Of a DNA stretch of 39,041 nt, positions 1-7,513 are shown one piece after another. The translations under genes and the position numbers were made by a program. Each line of letters begins with the position of its first letter. The stretch's first letter is position 1. Below the pieces are notes generated by a model. That model was not told the DNA's origin. It ran no database searches and worked only from the letters and a program-made list of their open reading frames with translations. Source of the stretch: Pseudomonadota bacterium (GTDB taxonomy: Bacteria; Pseudomonadota; Alphaproteobacteria; Caulobacterales; Caulobacteraceae); contig CAUJHW010000056.1 in assembly GCA_963205005.1 (NCBI GenBank), positions 1-39,041 of the forward strand. Direction: 5' to 3'.

Positions 1-84
1 GTCATCGAGAGCTACACCGAGGTTGCGCGCCGGCTCGGCATCATGAAGGAGATGCCCACCGTGATTCAGGGGGGCCTCCACTAG
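1..84 (+). CDS. purC: PurC C-terminus (SAICAR synthase), partial
   Basis: Only the last 27 codons and the TAG stop are in the window; the 5' part lies outside. The encoded tail, ending in MPTVIQGGLH with YTEVARRLG before it, resembles the final helix of SAICAR synthase (phosphoribosylaminoimidazole-succinocarboxamide synthase), where a Y-x-x-V-A-x-R-L-G pattern is usual. PurC joins aspartate to CAIR in purine synthesis. The call rests mainly on context: purC-purS-purQ is a common alphaproteobacterial order, and the stop overlaps the purS GTG by one base (TAGTG), so translation is probably coupled. The fragment alone is too short for certainty. Confidence 0.75.
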   Translation, partial: VIESYTEVARRLGIMKEMPTVIQGGLH

Positions 85-323
85 TGCGCGCGAAAGTCCA
101 CGTGTTCCTCAAGCCCGGCGTGCTCGACGTCCAGGGCAAGGCGGTCGAACAGGCCCTTCACGGCCTGGGCTGGGGCGGCGTCGAGCACGTCCGCGTCGGC
201 AAGACCATCGAGTTCGACCTCGCGGCCGGCGACGCCGCCGCCGCCGAGGCCGAGGTCAAGGCCATGTGCGAGAAGCTGCTCGCGAACACGGTGATCGAGA
301 GCTACCGGGTGGAGCTGGCGTGA
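84..323 (+). CDS. purS: PurS subunit of FGAM synthetase
   Basis: The 79-residue product matches the size and pattern of PurS: an MRAKVHVFLKPGVLDVQGKA start, then a GVEHVRVGKTIEF segment and a final VIESYRVEL strand. PurS is the small bridging subunit that holds PurQ and PurL together in the three-part formylglycinamidine ribonucleotide synthetase, the fourth step of purine synthesis, in the cytoplasm. The GTG start overlaps the purC stop. The stop overlaps the GTG of the next gene (GTGA), so three genes are linked without gaps. Confidence 0.95.
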   Translation: MRAKVHVFLKPGVLDVQGKAVEQALHGLGWGGVEHVRVGKTIEFDLAAGDAAAAEAEVKAMCEKLLANTVIESYRVELA

Positions 324-691
324 GGCCCTGGGCGGTCGCGGCCGTCCTTCTCACGCTCGGAGCCTGCGCCAGGCCGGCCGAGGCGCCTGTGACCTATCTC
401 AGCCTGGACTGCGCCCAACCGTTCGAGGCCCAGGTTGCGGCGATCCGCGGTCAGGCTCACCTGAACCCGGCCCCGGATGATCCGGCGGAGCCCTACAGCT
501 TCATGAGCAGCGCCGACGGCCGCACGTCCTATCTGATCACCAGGAGAGGGGCCCCCGGGCATCCGGCGATCATGATGCAGGTGGCCAGGGGCGCCGACGT
601 CCTCACTACCGGCTGTCCTTATGGCGACAAGAAGGGCTACGACCAGCTCCATGCCTATCTGGACGGCCTGAAACACTGGACGCGCCGATGA
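320..691 (+). CDS. Small predicted lipoprotein between purS and purQ
   Basis: I do not recognise the family. The chosen start is the GTG that overlaps the purS stop (GTGA). It gives 123 residues beginning with a short hydrophobic signal and a lipobox, LGAC, whose cysteine is near residue 16, so the product is probably anchored to a membrane from the periplasmic side. The mature part has two more cysteines (in LDCAQPFE and TGCPYGDKKG) that could form a disulfide, and no transmembrane segment. An upstream in-frame start would run through purS and lose the signal. A secreted lipoprotein inside a purine operon has no obvious pathway role; it may only share transcription. Confidence 0.75.
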   Translation: MRPWAVAAVLLTLGACARPAEAPVTYLSLDCAQPFEAQVAAIRGQAHLNPAPDDPAEPYSFMSSADGRTSYLITRRGAPGHPAIMMQVARGADVLTTGCPYGDKKGYDQLHAYLDGLKHWTRR

Positions 692-734
692 GCCGCCTTG
701 ACGAGACCGCCCCGACGCAACCACAGAGGCCCGC

Positions 735-1397
735 ATGAAAGCCGCCGTCATCGTCTTCCCGGGCTCGAACTGCGATCGCGACTGCAAGGTCGCTATTGAG
801 CGCTCCACCGGCGCGCACGTGGACATGGTCTGGCACGGCGACACCGCCCTGCCCGATGGCCTCGACCTGATCGTCCTGCCCGGCGGCTTCTCCTACGGCG
901 ACTACCTGCGCTGCGGGGCCATGGCGTCGCTGTCGCCGGTCATGGCCGAGGTCAAGGCCGCCGCCGAGCGCGGTGTGGCCACCGTCGGTATCTGCAACGG
1001 CTTCCAGGTGCTGTGCGAGGCGCAGATGCTGCCGGGAGCCCTGCTGCGGAACGAGAAGCTCAAGTACGTCTGCAAGGCCGTCGACCTGGAGGTCACCAAC
1101 AGCCAGACCCGCTTCACCGCGGGCTACGGGTCGCGCCGCCAGGCGACGATGACGGTCGGCAACGGCGAGGGCAATTTCTTCGCCGACGAACAGACCCTCG
1201 ACCGGCTGGAGGGCGAGGGCCAGGTGGTGTTCCGCTATCTCGAAAATCCCAACGGCTCGGCCCGCGACATCGCCGGCATCGTCAACCGCAGGGGCAATGT
1301 ACTCGGCCTCATGCCCCACCCCGACCGGGCGTTCGAGACGGAGCTGGGCTCGGCCGACGGTGCTATTCTGTTCCAGAGCGCGCTGGCAAGCGCCTGA
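735..1397 (+). CDS. purQ: PurQ glutaminase subunit of FGAM synthetase
   Basis: This is a 220-residue class I glutamine amidotransferase. PurQ frees ammonia from glutamine and passes it to PurL in the FGAM synthetase complex. The nucleophile is Cys87 in [10 protein letters not shown], the oxyanion-strand motif [14 protein letters not shown] lies at 48-61, and the catalytic histidine is His195 in MPHPDRAFE. The third triad position, usually Glu in HPE, is Asp197 here, a conservative change. The start has AGAGG 9 bases upstream. The gene follows the lipoprotein gene after 43 bp and completes the purS-purQ part of the complex; the partner purL begins at 12865. Confidence 0.96.
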   Translation: MKAAVIVFPGSNCDRDCKVAIERSTGAHVDMVWHGDTALPDGLDLIVLPGGFSYGDYLRCGAMASLSPVMAEVKAAAERGVATVGICNGFQVLCEAQMLPGALLRNEKLKYVCKAVDLEVTNSQTRFTAGYGSRRQATMTVGNGEGNFFADEQTLDRLEGEGQVVFRYLENPNGSARDIAGIVNRRGNVLGLMPHPDRAFETELGSADGAILFQSALASA

Positions 1398-1521
1398 CCA
1401 GGGGCCAGTGCCTTACCGGCCTGCCCACAGACGGCTGACCCGCGACAGCGGAATCCTCAACCCGTAGATGAGGGCGCAACTGACGCCGAATTTACAGGCA
1501 TTTGGTTGCGATGGTCCGCGA

Positions 1522-1564
1522 CAGGGGAAAACACGACCCCACAATTCAACCCTCAGGGGAAAAC
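1522..1564 (+). promoter_or_regulatory. Pair of direct repeats upstream of the PEPxxWA protease
   Basis: The 11-mer CAGGGGAAAAC occurs exactly at 1522-1532 and at 1554-1564, 32 bases apart start to start, which is close to three helical turns. It lies about 100 bases before the protease start and before a TTGACA at 1599-1604. No good -10 element follows at normal spacing. The arrangement fits a tandem site for a DNA-binding regulator, but no binding protein can be named. Confidence 0.4.
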
Positions 1565-1661
1565 GTGCCGTCCGTCGCGCTATTTGCAACAATGTTCGTT
1601 GACAGCCCCCGGTCACACAACGGCAATCTTGGTTCATAGAATGTGGTTGAGGGGCTACTTT

Positions 1662-2882
1662 ATGTTGTGGGGAAATAAGCGGCTGGCTCTCCAGCTGGCC
1701 ATGGGCGCGGCGACGGTCGCGGTGACGGCGGGGGCCGCGTCGGCGTCTGTGATTTCCGGCGAGGCCAACGGCCTGACCTGGACCGCGCAAAGCACGATCA
1801 TCGGCATGGGCCCGACGGGACAGGGGACCGTCAACATCAACGGCGTCACTCGCCTGGGTCCCGGCGGCAATGCGACCTATCTGCCCGACCCGGCGAAGCA
1901 TAGCGGCACCGCTGCGATGATCATGGAATACGCCGACGGCTCGCGCTTCATCTGCTCGGGCAGCCTCGTCGGCGGCGGTCAGTCGATCGTCACGGCCGGC
2001 CACTGCGTGAGCGGCGGCGGCGGCGTCAAGGACCCCAACCTGGTGAAGACCACCGCCTACTTCTGGGACTACAGCACCCAGGGTGACGAGCGCGTGCCGT
2101 TCAACGCCAACGCCGTGGCGATCGACGTCGTCGACTACACGGTGCACCAGGACTACACGGGCGAGGTCATCGATCAGAACGATATCGCCGTCCTGCGCCT
2201 GGCCGACTATGCGCCGGAGTTCGCCCAGCGCTATGACCTGTACGACGAAGGCGATCTGACCGGCAAAATCTTCAACGTCAACGGCTACGGCGGCCGGTCT
2301 GACGTCGGCGGCTCGGCGGGTGTCTCGGCTCTGCCCAGCACCGGCTACCTGCGTGAGGGCGATAACAAGTATGACTATGCTTGGGGTGATGCGCGCTTTC
2401 AGGACTTCTTCACGGCTCTTGACGGTAATGGCGAGAACTTCTTCGGCACGGCTGAAGTAGAGTTCAGCTATATTTCCGATTTCGACAATGGCCTGCAGGC
2501 CCAGGACCAGTCGCGACGGATCGCAAACGCGCTCGGGCTGGGACCGCTCGGCAATACATTCTTCAATGATACGGGCCTGGGCGAACGTGAGGTCGGCGTT
2601 GCCGGCGGCGACTCGGGCGGCGGAGCCTTCATCGACGGCAAACTCGCCTCGGTGAACTCGTACGGCCTTACCTTCGGTGGGAACTTCGGTGACTTCGGCG
2701 GCGGCCTGAACTCGGGCTGGGGCGAGTTCTCCGGCTACGTGCCGATCTTCATCCACACCGCCTTCATCAACAACGCCATCGCCGCGGTTCCGGAGCCCAC
2801 CACCTGGGCTCTGATGATCGGCGGCTTCGGACTGGCCGGCGCCTCGCTGCGCCGCCGTCGGATGGTGGCCGCCAAGGCCTGA
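1662..2882 (+). CDS. Secreted trypsin-like serine protease with PEPxxWA-CTERM signal
   Basis: The 406-residue product is a chymotrypsin-fold (S1) protease. The catalytic triad is visible: His114 in TAGHC, Asp174 in QNDIAVLRL and Ser318 in GGDSGGGAF. An N-terminal signal peptide ends near ASAS. The C-terminus carries VPEPTTWALMIGG, a hydrophobic stretch and an RRRR cluster, the PEPxxWA-CTERM sorting signal recognised by exosortases, so the enzyme is probably exported and processed at the envelope. ATG 1662 is chosen because TTGAGGGG lies 8 bases before it. ATG 1641 is in frame but has no such site and delays the signal peptide. It stands alone, with a hairpin terminator after the stop. Confidence 0.93.
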   Translation: MLWGNKRLALQLAMGAATVAVTAGAASASVISGEANGLTWTAQSTIIGMGPTGQGTVNINGVTRLGPGGNATYLPDPAKHSGTAAMIMEYADGSRFICSGSLVGGGQSIVTAGHCVSGGGGVKDPNLVKTTAYFWDYSTQGDERVPFNANAVAIDVVDYTVHQDYTGEVIDQNDIAVLRLADYAPEFAQRYDLYDEGDLTGKIFNVNGYGGRSDVGGSAGVSALPSTGYLREGDNKYDYAWGDARFQDFFTALDGNGENFFGTAEVEFSYISDFDNGLQAQDQSRRIANALGLGPLGNTFFNDTGLGEREVGVAGGDSGGGAFIDGKLASVNSYGLTFGGNFGDFGGGLNSGWGEFSGYVPIFIHTAFINNAIAAVPEPTTWALMIGGFGLAGASLRRRRMVAAKA

Positions 2883-2905
2883 TCCCACGCCGGATCTGAA
2901 CGATT

Positions 2906-2940
2906 GCAACGCCGTCGACCGCAAGGTCGGCGGCGTTTGC
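2906..2940 (+). terminator. Hairpin terminator after the PEPxxWA protease
   Basis: An inverted repeat of about 15 bp (left arm 2906-2920, GCAA loop 2921-2924, right arm 2925-2940, with one G-T pair and one bulge) lies 23 bases after the protease stop. It is followed by a short T-rich stretch (ATTTGC). It is a plausible intrinsic terminator separating the protease from the hydrolase at 3007. Confidence 0.7.
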
Positions 2941-3006
2941 ATTTGCGGACATTGCCCCCGCCCCGCGAGGCCCTAAGGTCGCCGCGTACGCATCCCGAGG
3001 AGCTCC

Positions 3007-4932
3007 ATGCGTTTCCAAGTCCTGCTGGCCGGCGCCGCCGCCTTAGCCGCCCTTGCCTTCTCGTCTGCGGTGGCCCAGCCCGCGACGCCGTACATGACCC
3101 CCGACATCGCCACGAAGTTCGAGTTCCCCAAGGCGGGTTACGACTACACCAAGCGCGAAGCGATGATCCCCATGCGCGACGGAGTGAAGCTCTACACCGT
3201 GCTGATCATCCCGAAGGGCGCGAAGGACGCGCCGATCCTGCTGACGCGCACGCCCTATAACGCCAAGCGCAATGCCGAGCGGAACCTGTCGCCGCATGTG
3301 GAGGCCACCGGGTCGCAGATGGACGAGCCGTTCCTGAAGGACGGCTACATCCGCGCCTATCAGGACGTTCGCGGGAAGTACGAATCAGAAGGCGAGTACG
3401 TGCTCACCCGCCCGATCAGCGGCCCCCTGAACCCCACCAGCATCGACCACGCCACTGACGCTTACGACACCATCGACTGGCTGGTGAAGAACACGCCGGA
3501 GGCCAACGGCCGGGTCGGCATGATCGGCTCGTCCTACCCCGGCTTCACCACCGCCATGGGGCTGATCAACCCGCACCCGGCGTTGAAGGCCGCCGTGCCG
3601 CAGAGCCCGATGATCGACGGCTGGATGGGCGATGACTGGTTCCACTACGGCGCCTTTCGCGCCCGCAATGTCGACTGGTTCACCAGCCAGATGACCAAGA
3701 AGGGCGCCGGGACCAACGTTCCGCGCCAGGGATTCGACGATTACGACAACTTCCTGCGGGCCGGCTCGTTCGGCGACTTCGCCAAGGCCGCCGGCCTCGA
3801 CCAGATCGCGGCCTACCGCAAGATCACCGAGCATCCCGCCTACGACGCCTTCTGGCAGGAACAGGCGCTGGACAGGATCCTGGCGAAGCAGCCGTTGAAG
3901 GTCCCGACGCTCTGGATGGGCGCGCTCTGGGACCAGGAAGACATGTGGGGCGCGATCCACGCCTATCTCGCGGTCGAGCCCAAGGACACGGCCAACGACA
4001 TGAACTTCCTGGCGCTGGGCCCCTGGCGCCATTCCGGGACCAACTATGAGCAGCGCGAACTGGGCCAGCTCAAGCTGCCGGGCGACACCGCCACCGAGTT
4101 CCGGCTGACCACCCTTAAGCCATTCCTCGACCGCTACCTGAAGACGTCCGCGCCGAAGGCCGACATCGCCCCCGTGACGATCTTCGAGACGGGCTCCATG
4201 CGCTGGGGCCGTTATGCGAAATGGCCGCTGGCGTGCGAGACCGGCTGCGATACGAAGATGACGCCGATCTACCTGACGCCGGGCCTGGGCCTGTCGTTCA
4301 CGAAGGCGGCGGCAGGCGCGGCGTTCGAGGAATATGTCTCCGACCCCGCCAAGCCCGTTCCCTACGTCCGCCGCCCGGTCCGCTGGGATGACGGCGACCA
4401 GTGGCGCCACTGGCTGACCACCGACCAGCGCCACGTCGACGGCCGCCCCGACGTGGTTACCTTCGTCACCGAGCCGCTCACGGCGCCGCTGAAGATCGCC
4501 GGCGAGCCGGTGGTCAACCTCTACGCATCGACAAGCGGGACCGATTCCGACTGGGTGGTGAAGCTGATCGACGTCTACCCGGACGTCGTCCCGTCCGACG
4601 TGCAGATGGGCGGCTATGAGCTGGGCATCGCCATGGACATCTTCCGCGGCCGCTATCGCGAGAGCTTCGAGAAGCCCACGGCCATCCCGGCCGGCAAGGT
4701 CCAGAAGTACCGCTTCGACCTGCCGCCGACGAACCACGTGTTCAGGCCGGGCCACCGGATCATGGTCCAGATCCAGTCGAGCTGGTTCCCGCTCTACGAC
4801 CGCAACCCGCAGACCTTCGTGCCCAACATCTTCTTCGCGAAGCCGGCGGACTACCGGAAGGCGACGCAGCGGATCTTCCTGACCGGCGACACCGCCTCGT
4901 CGATCGAGCTGCCGGTGGTTCCCCTGCAGTAG
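3007..4932 (+). CDS. Alpha-amino-acid ester hydrolase (CocE/NonD family, exported)
   Basis: The 641-residue protein starts with a signal peptide (cleavage near AVAQ). It has the S15/CocE alpha/beta-hydrolase core followed by a jelly-roll domain. Spacing and motifs match alpha-amino-acid ester hydrolases: nucleophile Ser176 in GSSYPGFT, Asp309 in LWDQEDMWG and His342 in GPWRHSG. The carboxylate cluster that binds the substrate's alpha-amino group is Asp210, Glu311 and Asp312, and DDWFHYGAF also matches. Such enzymes split or transfer alpha-amino acyl groups on esters and alpha-amino beta-lactams; the natural substrate may be an amino-acid ester or small peptide. AGGAG precedes the ATG by 4 bases. 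A glutaryl-7-ACA acylase or cocaine esterase is less likely because of the carboxylate cluster. Confidence 0.9.
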   Translation: MRFQVLLAGAAALAALAFSSAVAQPATPYMTPDIATKFEFPKAGYDYTKREAMIPMRDGVKLYTVLIIPKGAKDAPILLTRTPYNAKRNAERNLSPHVEATGSQMDEPFLKDGYIRAYQDVRGKYESEGEYVLTRPISGPLNPTSIDHATDAYDTIDWLVKNTPEANGRVGMIGSSYPGFTTAMGLINPHPALKAAVPQSPMIDGWMGDDWFHYGAFRARNVDWFTSQMTKKGAGTNVPRQGFDDYDNFLRAGSFGDFAKAAGLDQIAAYRKITEHPAYDAFWQEQALDRILAKQPLKVPTLWMGALWDQEDMWGAIHAYLAVEPKDTANDMNFLALGPWRHSGTNYEQRELGQLKLPGDTATEFRLTTLKPFLDRYLKTSAPKADIAPVTIFETGSMRWGRYAKWPLACETGCDTKMTPIYLTPGLGLSFTKAAAGAAFEEYVSDPAKPVPYVRRPVRWDDGDQWRHWLTTDQRHVDGRPDVVTFVTEPLTAPLKIAGEPVVNLYASTSGTDSDWVVKLIDVYPDVVPSDVQMGGYELGIAMDIFRGRYRESFEKPTAIPAGKVQKYRFDLPPTNHVFRPGHRIMVQIQSSWFPLYDRNPQTFVPNIFFAKPADYRKATQRIFLTGDTASSIELPVVPLQ

Positions 4933-4934
4933 AC

Positions 4935-4951
4935 CCTGCCGCAGCGGCAGG
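4935..4951 (+). terminator. Short hairpin after the ester hydrolase
   Basis: CCTGCCG, loop CAG, CGGCAGG form a perfect 7-bp stem just after the hydrolase stop. No strong T tract follows, so termination may be weak or partial. Confidence 0.4.
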
Positions 4952-4985
4952 ATTGACCCGGGCGCGCGGTGGGTGAGCATGGGGC

Positions 4986-6026
4986 ATGGCTGAACTTCCT
5001 GTCCGCGACGTTGTCCCCGCCCACCGCTTCGACGAGGCCCGCCTTGCGGCCTGGATGGCCGCCAATGTGGAGGGTTACGTCCCGCCGCTCCGCGTCCAGC
5101 AGTTCCAGGGCGGGGCGTCGAACCCGACCTTTCTGCTGACCGCCGGCGACGGCCACCTCTATGTGCTGCGCAAGAAGCCGCCGGGCCAGCTGCTCTCCAG
5201 CGCCCACCAGGTGGACCGCGAGTACCGGGCGATGAAGGCGCTGGCCGGGCACATACCCGTGCCGGTCATGCGCGCCCTCTGCGACGATCCCGATGTGATC
5301 GGAACCACCTTCTACGTGATGGACTATCTGGAAGGCCGGATCTTCCGCGACGCCACGCTCCCGGGTCTGGAGCCGGCCGAGCGCGCGGCGATCTACGACG
5401 ACCTCAATGCAACGCTCGCGAAGCTGCACCAGGTAGACTTCGAGGCCGTGGGCCTCGGCGACTACGGCCGCCCGGGAAACTACTTCGAGCGTCAGGTCGC
5501 CCGCTGGACCCGCCAGTACAAGGACGCACAGACCGATCCGATCCCGGCCATGGACGCCCTGATCGAGGCCCTGCCCGCGCGCATCCCGACGGACCAGTCG
5601 GTCTCCATCGCCCACGGCGACTACCGGCTGGAAAACGTCATGTTCCACCCGACCGAGCCGCGGATCATCGCGGTGCTGGACTGGGAGCTGTCGACCATCG
5701 GCCATCCGCTGGCCGACATCGGCTACAACGCCTTCATCTGGCGCAGTCATTCGCCCGGCTGGGGCAGCCTGGACGGCGTCGACTTCGCCACGTCGGGCAT
5801 CCCGACCGAGGCCGAATATGTGGCCGCCTATGCCCGCCGCACCGGCCGGGGCGAGATCGCCGACTGGCCGTTCTACATGGCCTTCGGGATCTTCCGCCTC
5901 GCCTCGATCAGCCAGGGCGTCTATCGCCGCACCCTGGCCGGCGTGCTGGCCAGCGAGCGTGAGGCGATCAACGGCTGCCCGCCGCTGGCCGAACAGGCGC
6001 TCGCCATCCTCGAAGGCCGTGAATAG
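4986..6026 (+). CDS. APH-family phosphotransferase (ACAD10/11 N-domain type)
   Basis: The 346-residue protein has the aminoglycoside phosphotransferase/choline kinase fold: a nucleotide-loop motif in QQFQGGASNPTFLL, the YVLRKKP lysine strand, the catalytic loop HGDYRLENVMFHP and the metal-binding segment VLDWELSTIGHPLADIGY. This pattern matches stand-alone versions of the kinase domain fused to acyl-CoA dehydrogenases in ACAD10 and ACAD11, where it phosphorylates 4-hydroxyacyl-CoA. A lipid or hydroxyacyl substrate is therefore more likely than an antibiotic. An SDR gene follows after 10 bases, which fits a fatty or hydroxy acid breakdown pair. The exact substrate cannot be read from sequence. 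Confidence 0.88.
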   Translation: MAELPVRDVVPAHRFDEARLAAWMAANVEGYVPPLRVQQFQGGASNPTFLLTAGDGHLYVLRKKPPGQLLSSAHQVDREYRAMKALAGHIPVPVMRALCDDPDVIGTTFYVMDYLEGRIFRDATLPGLEPAERAAIYDDLNATLAKLHQVDFEAVGLGDYGRPGNYFERQVARWTRQYKDAQTDPIPAMDALIEALPARIPTDQSVSIAHGDYRLENVMFHPTEPRIIAVLDWELSTIGHPLADIGYNAFIWRSHSPGWGSLDGVDFATSGIPTEAEYVAAYARRTGRGEIADWPFYMAFGIFRLASISQGVYRRTLAGVLASEREAINGCPPLAEQALAILEGRE

Positions 6027-6036
6027 GACCCCGCAC

Positions 6037-6810
6037 ATGCATCTCGGACTGGACGGCAAGGTGATCTTCGTTGCGGGCGCCAGCCGCGGGATCGGGCTGG
6101 GCATCGTCGAGGCCTGCCTAGCCGAGGGCGCGAAGCTCGTCATCACGGCCCGCGGCGCAGAGGCGCTGGAAGAGACCCGCGCGCGCCTCGCCGAAGCCTA
6201 TGGCGCCGACCGCCTGCTCGCCATCGCCGGCGACATGCGCGACACCGCCGTCATCGAAGCTGCCGTCGAGCGGGCGGAGGCGGAACTGGGCCCGATCTTC
6301 GGCGCCGTGGCCAATGTCGGCCTTCACCCCTGCCCGCCCGGCATCGAGGTGGACGATGCGACCTGGGACGCCGGCTTCACCCAGAACCTGGATTCGGCCT
6401 GGCGGCTGTCCCGCGCGGTGCTGCGCCGGATGACGCCGCGCGGCGAAGGCTCGGTGCTGCTGATCAGCTCCATCGCCGGCCTGGGCGCCCTGGGGACCCC
6501 GCTGACCTACGGGACCTCAAAGGCCGCCATGAACCACCTGACGAAGGAACTGGCCCGGATCGCCGGCCCGAAGAACGTCCGGGTCAACGCCATAGCGCCC
6601 GGCAACATCATCTTCCCGGGTGGATCCTGGGAAGCCAACTCGACCGGTCCGCGCGCAGAGAACTGGGCCCGCTGGATCCGTCGCGAGGTGCCGCTCAACC
6701 GCTATGGCCGCCCGGAAGAGATCGGCGCCGTCGCCGCGTTCCTCATGAGCCCGCTCGCCAGTTTCGTCACCGGCGCCGTGGTCCCGGTGGACGGCGGCCA
6801 GACCCGTTAA
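6037..6810 (+). CDS. Short-chain dehydrogenase/reductase (SDR)
   Basis: A 257-residue classical SDR. It shows the cofactor motif GASRGIG near residue 14, the catalytic serine in LLISSIAGLG and YGTSKAAM (Tyr-x3-Lys), with a C-terminal GAVVPVDGGQ end typical of FabG-like members. The usual NNAG motif reads VANVG, a mild deviation. ATG 6037 lies 10 bases after the kinase stop; the same frame stays open upstream but only inside the kinase gene. It is likely an oxidoreductase for a hydroxyl/keto substrate in the same pathway as the kinase. Confidence 0.9.
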   Translation: MHLGLDGKVIFVAGASRGIGLGIVEACLAEGAKLVITARGAEALEETRARLAEAYGADRLLAIAGDMRDTAVIEAAVERAEAELGPIFGAVANVGLHPCPPGIEVDDATWDAGFTQNLDSAWRLSRAVLRRMTPRGEGSVLLISSIAGLGALGTPLTYGTSKAAMNHLTKELARIAGPKNVRVNAIAPGNIIFPGGSWEANSTGPRAENWARWIRREVPLNRYGRPEEIGAVAAFLMSPLASFVTGAVVPVDGGQTR

Positions 6811-6873
6811 GGTCTATGGCTGCGCTTCATGGCCGCTGATACGGTGTTAACCTTCAGACAGGGGGATCATCGA

Positions 6874-7452
6874 GTGTCGTTCAAGAGCCTCATCATTGCT
6901 GCCACGCTGGCGCTTTCGGCCGGCGCGAGCGCGAACGCAGCGGTCATTGATTTCGAGGGCCTCAGTGATGGCGCCCTCGCGCCGAATACCTACGCCGGCG
7001 TGACCATCAGCGGCGCGGATATCCTGACGTCCGGGATAAGTCTGAACGAGTTCGAGTTCCCGCCGAAATCCGGGACCAAGGTCGCGTACAACTCAGGCGG
7101 CGCGATCTCGTTCGACTTCTCGGGCTTCGCGACCGCGTTCTCGCTCTACGTCACCGGCACCGAAAACGTCACCCTGTCGATCTTTGACGGCGCGACGCTT
7201 CTGGGCTCCGCCACCACCGGCGGCCCAAACTACGTCTCGATCGGCAGCCCGAACTTCCTGCTGTCGCTCAGCGGCGCACACATCACCAACGCGACGCTCA
7301 GCGCGGCGAACGTCGGGGATTTCGTGATCGATGACGTCTCGTTCTCCGCCGGCGTTCCCGAGCCTGAGACCTGGGCCATGATGCTCGGCGGGTTTGCCCT
7401 CACGGGCCTCGTCCTGCGCCGCCGGCGCGATCCGGCAACGTTCAACGCATAG
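6874..7452 (+). CDS. Secreted PEPxxWA-CTERM protein of unknown function
   Basis: The 192-residue protein has a signal peptide (LIIAATLALSAGASANA), a beta-rich middle starting VIDFEGLSDG, and a C-terminal sorting signal VPEPETWAMMLGGFAL followed by RRRR. The middle resembles small PEP-CTERM ectodomains with a DFEGL start and a final IDDVSF strand, probably a carbohydrate-binding-like sandwich, but I cannot name a family. GTG 6874 is preferred because CAGGGGGA lies 8 bases before it and the signal peptide then starts at once. ATG 6829 would add 15 residues. It is monocistronic and faces another PEPxxWA gene across a shared terminator. Confidence 0.85.
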   Translation: MSFKSLIIAATLALSAGASANAAVIDFEGLSDGALAPNTYAGVTISGADILTSGISLNEFEFPPKSGTKVAYNSGGAISFDFSGFATAFSLYVTGTENVTLSIFDGATLLGSATTGGPNYVSIGSPNFLLSLSGAHITNATLSAANVGDFVIDDVSFSAGVPEPETWAMMLGGFALTGLVLRRRRDPATFNA

Positions 7453-7465
7453 CCCCCTGACGAAA

Positions 7466-7493
7466 AAAGCCCCGGCGGTGAGGCCGGGGCTTT
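7466..7493. terminator. Bidirectional terminator between two PEPxxWA genes
   Basis: AAAGCCCCGGC (7466-7476) and GCCGGGGCTTT (7483-7493) form a perfect 11-bp stem with a 6-base loop. On the minus strand the stem runs into six T residues (plus-strand A tract 7463-7468). It can end transcription from both the 6874 gene and the convergent 8452 gene. Confidence 0.9.
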
Positions 7494-7513
7494 GATCAGG
7501 TCTGCGCTGAGGC

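Noticed and set aside
3385..4980. A 531-codon minus-strand frame opposite the ester hydrolase
   Set aside because: Composition is that of an antisense high-GC shadow, and the plus strand has a complete catalytic set.
4986..6026. An aminoglycoside resistance gene
   Set aside because: The motif pattern and SDR neighbour fit the ACAD10/11-like kinase group better than drug phosphotransferases.
6806..6852. A CtrA binding site (TTAA-N7-TTAA) before the 6874 gene
   Set aside because: The TTAA at 6806-6809 and the one near 6847 are about 37 bases apart, not at the required spacing.
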